Assembly (NCBI GenBank): GCA_018817195.1 | Contig: JAHIUL010000133.1 | Span: forward strand, 1-8,574 | Length of the DNA stretch: 8,574 nucleotides | DNA from: Candidatus Margulisiibacteriota bacterium | GTDB taxonomy: Bacteria; Margulisbacteria; WOR-1; O2-12-FULL-45-9 | Reading direction: 5' to 3' | Shown here: one piece after another, positions 6,617-8,574 of the stretch | Position numbering within the stretch: position 1 is the first letter of the stretch | Layout of the letters: every line of letters starts with the position of its first letter | The notes under the pieces: model-generated | Database searches by the model: none | Told to the model about the DNA's origin: nothing | What the model saw: the letters and a program-made list of their open reading frames with translations, nothing else | Position numbers and translations under genes: made by a program

Positions 6617-7506
6617 AGTATTTCCAATCCAAGAGCCACAACACCTAATGCAAAACTAACAGCATACGCGATAAAAACAACTGTATTGTATTTATATTTT
6701 CCTGATTTCCATAAAAACTCAAAAACATGGTCAGCATCAGCGCTAAAGATTGGTTTATTCCGGATCAACCGTCTTACAATAGCTAAAAAAGTGTCAAAAA
6801 TTGGCACGCCTAAAACAATAACCGGCAAAATTAAATACAAAATATTTGTACTTGTGGAAGTAAACATTATAGCAATAGAAGCCAGCGAAAAACCCAGGAG
6901 CAAACTGCCTGTATCCCCCATAAAAATTGAGGCTTTGTGAAAATTAAATTTTAAGAATCCCATTGACGCGCCAGCTAAAGCTATGGAAACAAGCGCTATC
7001 TGCAGCTGGCTGTTATAAATTGACAAAAAAGCAAAAAATACCGCAATGATAGCAGTTGTGCCAGCTGCCAAACCATCCATGCCGTCAAGCAGGTTCATAG
7101 CATTTGTAATCCCTAGAAGCCAGAAAAATGTTAAGGGGACACTGACTAGGTCCGGCAACAAACCAATTTTTAGGCCGCTGCCAATCAAAATAGCCGCAGC
7201 CAAACATTGACCTAACAGTTTACCCAATGGAGAAATACCTTTGATATCATCAAATAATCCTAAACCAAAAATAATTGTTGCAGCAAGAAGAAAAGGGAAA
7301 TACTCCATTTTTAAAACAAAAATCAACGGCAGCACAAAAGCAAAATAAATAGCAATGCCGCCAACATGCGGGACCGGCGCTTGGTGCAAACTGCGGCTGC
7401 CTGGGACATCAACCAGCTGGGTGCGCAAAGCAATGGTTTTGATTATTAGAGTGGTAACAATTGCAATTGCAAATGAAACAAAGCCAACTAAAAAAAATAT
7501 ATTCAT
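6610..7506 (-). CDS. Polyprenyl-phosphate sugar-1-phosphate transferase (MraY/WecA/TagO-like)
   Basis: A 298-residue integral membrane protein with about ten hydrophobic segments, of the family that joins a UDP-sugar to undecaprenyl phosphate to prime glycan synthesis. Seen in order are VDVPGSRSLHQAPVPHVGG at 32-50, the catalytic aspartate pair in FDDIKG (Asp86-Asp87), NAMNLLDGMDGLAAG at 135-149, FMGDTGS at 195-201 and PIFDT at 235-239. The C-terminal loop reads ADADHVFEFLWKSG. WecA relatives have HxHH there and MraY has HHH, but only His260 remains. The order of motifs and the VDVPGSRSLH start point to the WecA/TagO branch rather than MraY. Its substrate is probably a UDP-HexNAc. It starts 6 nt after ugd and overlaps the aminotransferase by 7 nt, inside a glycan operon. 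Confidence 0.9.
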   Translation of the reverse strand: MNIFFLVGFVSFAIAIVTTLIIKTIALRTQLVDVPGSRSLHQAPVPHVGGIAIYFAFVLPLIFVLKMEYFPFLLAATIIFGLGLFDDIKGISPLGKLLGQCLAAAILIGSGLKIGLLPDLVSVPLTFFWLLGITNAMNLLDGMDGLAAGTTAIIAVFFAFLSIYNSQLQIALVSIALAGASMGFLKFNFHKASIFMGDTGSLLLGFSLASIAIMFTSTSTNILYLILPVIVLGVPIFDTFLAIVRRLIRNKPIFSADADHVFEFLWKSGKYKYNTVVFIAYAVSFALGVVALGLEILW

Positions 7507-7512
7507 TGCAAA

Positions 7513-8574
7513 TTAAATTTTCCTACCGATTGCTTCATAATGAAAACCAATTCCTTTCATCGTTTGAGGATTTAAACAGTTTCTCCCATCAATAATTATA
7601 AAAGGAGCCAGCATCGAATCCCTTACCTTCTGCCAATCCAAATCTATAAGAGCTGGCCATTCAGTTGCCAGCACTATTGCCTCACAATTTTTAACTGCTT
7701 CGTAAGCAGTATCCGCATAAATGAGCCTTGTATCAGTGAGCAAAACTTTTTTTGCATTTTCAACAGCTATTGGATCAAAGGCTCTGACCGCTGCGCCCTC
7801 TTTTAATAAGATACTTATTAAATCCAATGATATTGATTCTCTCACATCATCAGTTTCCGGCTTAAAAGCCAAACCTAAAATAGCGATTTTTTTATCCGGC
7901 AAACTTTTTAAACCATCCAACAACTTATGCATAACTCGTAGCCTTTGGTTGGTATTAACTCTGATTGACGCTTTTAATAAATGAAAGTCATAACCATATT
8001 GGGCGGAGAGAAAATCCAAACCGCGCGTGTCTTTGGGAAAGCAACTGCCGCCCCAGCCAATGCCTGCTTTTAAAAACGACTTGCCTATTCTGTTATCCAG
8101 ACCAATGCCATGGCTGACATCATCAATGTTCGCGCCAACAACCTCACATAAATTGGCAATCTCATTTATATAAGACACTTTCATGGTCAAAAAAGCATTG
8201 GAGGCATATTTAATAATCTCCGCTGAAGTAATATCAGTTTCTAATATAGGCGCTTGAACGTTTTTATAAAGAGATTTAACTGTTTCCGCGGCTCCCTCAT
8301 TATCAGCGCCAATAACAATCCTGTCTGGTTTTTGCCAGTCATTGATCGCCTGGCCTTCGCGCAAAAACTCCGGATTTGATACATAATCAATCTTTGCGCC
8401 GTTCTTATGATTTTTCCAGATCTCATTGATCAACCTCAACCCTGTTCCCGGAGAAACAGTACTTTTCATAACAATAATCGCATCTTTCTTTGTCTTGACA
8501 TAGATTTGTTTTACAACATCATGAACTTGCGATAGATCAGCCTGGCCGCTTGGCAATGAAGGTGTGCCAACGCA
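7513..8574 (-). CDS. ugd: UDP-glucose 6-dehydrogenase, N-terminus beyond the window
   Basis: The reading frame stays open to the window edge. The visible part is 353 residues beginning CVGTPSLPSGQADLS, which is the internal VGTP strand of the family, so it is not a real start. Roughly 80 or more N-terminal residues, including the GxGYVG NAD-binding loop, are missing only because of the window edge. Visible family marks are NPEFLREGQAI, the IKYASNAFLTMKVSYINEIA helix with the active-site lysine, the catalytic cysteine in GWGGSCFPKDTRGL, ILGLAFKPETDDVRES and the C-terminal IIDGRNCLNP. It oxidises UDP-glucose to UDP-glucuronate with 2 NAD+; related UDP-sugar dehydrogenases (UDP-ManNAc or UDP-GalNAc types) are less likely given the AFKPxTDDxRES form. 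It leads the visible glycan operon. Confidence 0.93.
   Translation of the reverse strand, partial: CVGTPSLPSGQADLSQVHDVVKQIYVKTKKDAIIVMKSTVSPGTGLRLINEIWKNHKNGAKIDYVSNPEFLREGQAINDWQKPDRIVIGADNEGAAETVKSLYKNVQAPILETDITSAEIIKYASNAFLTMKVSYINEIANLCEVVGANIDDVSHGIGLDNRIGKSFLKAGIGWGGSCFPKDTRGLDFLSAQYGYDFHLLKASIRVNTNQRLRVMHKLLDGLKSLPDKKIAILGLAFKPETDDVRESISLDLISILLKEGAAVRAFDPIAVENAKKVLLTDTRLIYADTAYEAVKNCEAIVLATEWPALIDLDWQKVRDSMLAPFIIIDGRNCLNPQTMKGIGFHYEAIGRKI

Noticed and set aside
8241..8426. 61-codon minus-strand frame within ugd
   Set aside because: It is out of frame inside a conserved enzyme, with no ribosome-binding site considered convincing.
1..8574. CRISPR array, defence system, retron or toxin-antitoxin
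   Set aside because: I found no regularly spaced repeats and no reverse transcriptase, nuclease or toxin-like frames. The 81-codon gene next to an HTH gene was considered as a toxin, but the HTH protein is clearly DUF134 and nothing in the small protein supports toxicity.

Overview
The window is bacterial chromosomal DNA with every recognised gene on the minus strand. It has Shine-Dalgarno sites, sigma-70-like promoters and very tight gene packing. It is moderately AT-rich (one line counted by hand gives 40% GC). A pyruvoyl-dependent arginine decarboxylase, two radical SAM proteins (one of the anaerobic ribonucleotide reductase activase type) and a DUF134 regulator suggest an anaerobe. The mix would suit an uncultured candidate-phylum bacterium (Margulisbacteria or Omnitrophica type), but that placement is a guess from gene content.

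Read in transcription order, from high to low coordinates, there are four units. (1) 8574-3705 is a surface-glycan operon: UDP-glucose 6-dehydrogenase (N-terminus beyond the window), a WecA/TagO-like polyprenyl-phosphate sugar-phosphate transferase, a DegT-family PLP aminotransferase, and a FlaA1/WbpM/PglF-like membrane nucleotide-sugar 4,6-dehydratase. Dehydratase plus aminotransferase is the usual pair for making an amino-deoxy UDP-sugar. The transferase would load a sugar phosphate onto the lipid carrier, and Ugd would supply UDP-glucuronate. (2) 3692-3064 holds a strong promoter overlapped by a 20-bp near-perfect palindrome, then a DUF134 DNA-binding protein and an unrecognised 81-codon gene coupled to it. 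(3) 3053-99 starts with an AT-rich leader bracketed by a 12-bp inverted repeat, then pyruvoyl arginine decarboxylase, an NrdG-like activase, a COG0731-type radical SAM protein and an inositol-monophosphatase-family enzyme, spaced from a 1-nt overlap to a 5-nt gap. (4) 88-1 is a promoter and the first 46 nt of tRNA-Lys(UUU), cut by the window edge.

Most of the window is ordinary biosynthetic and housekeeping sequence. The points most worth a second look are a GC-rich palindromic repeat inserted in frame in the aminotransferase and bounded by direct repeats exactly 60 bp apart; the DUF134 promoter/operator with its unknown partner gene; loss of the usual histidine cluster in the WecA-like transferase; and the decarboxylase/radical SAM operon. 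I do not see a clearly new defence or mobile system.
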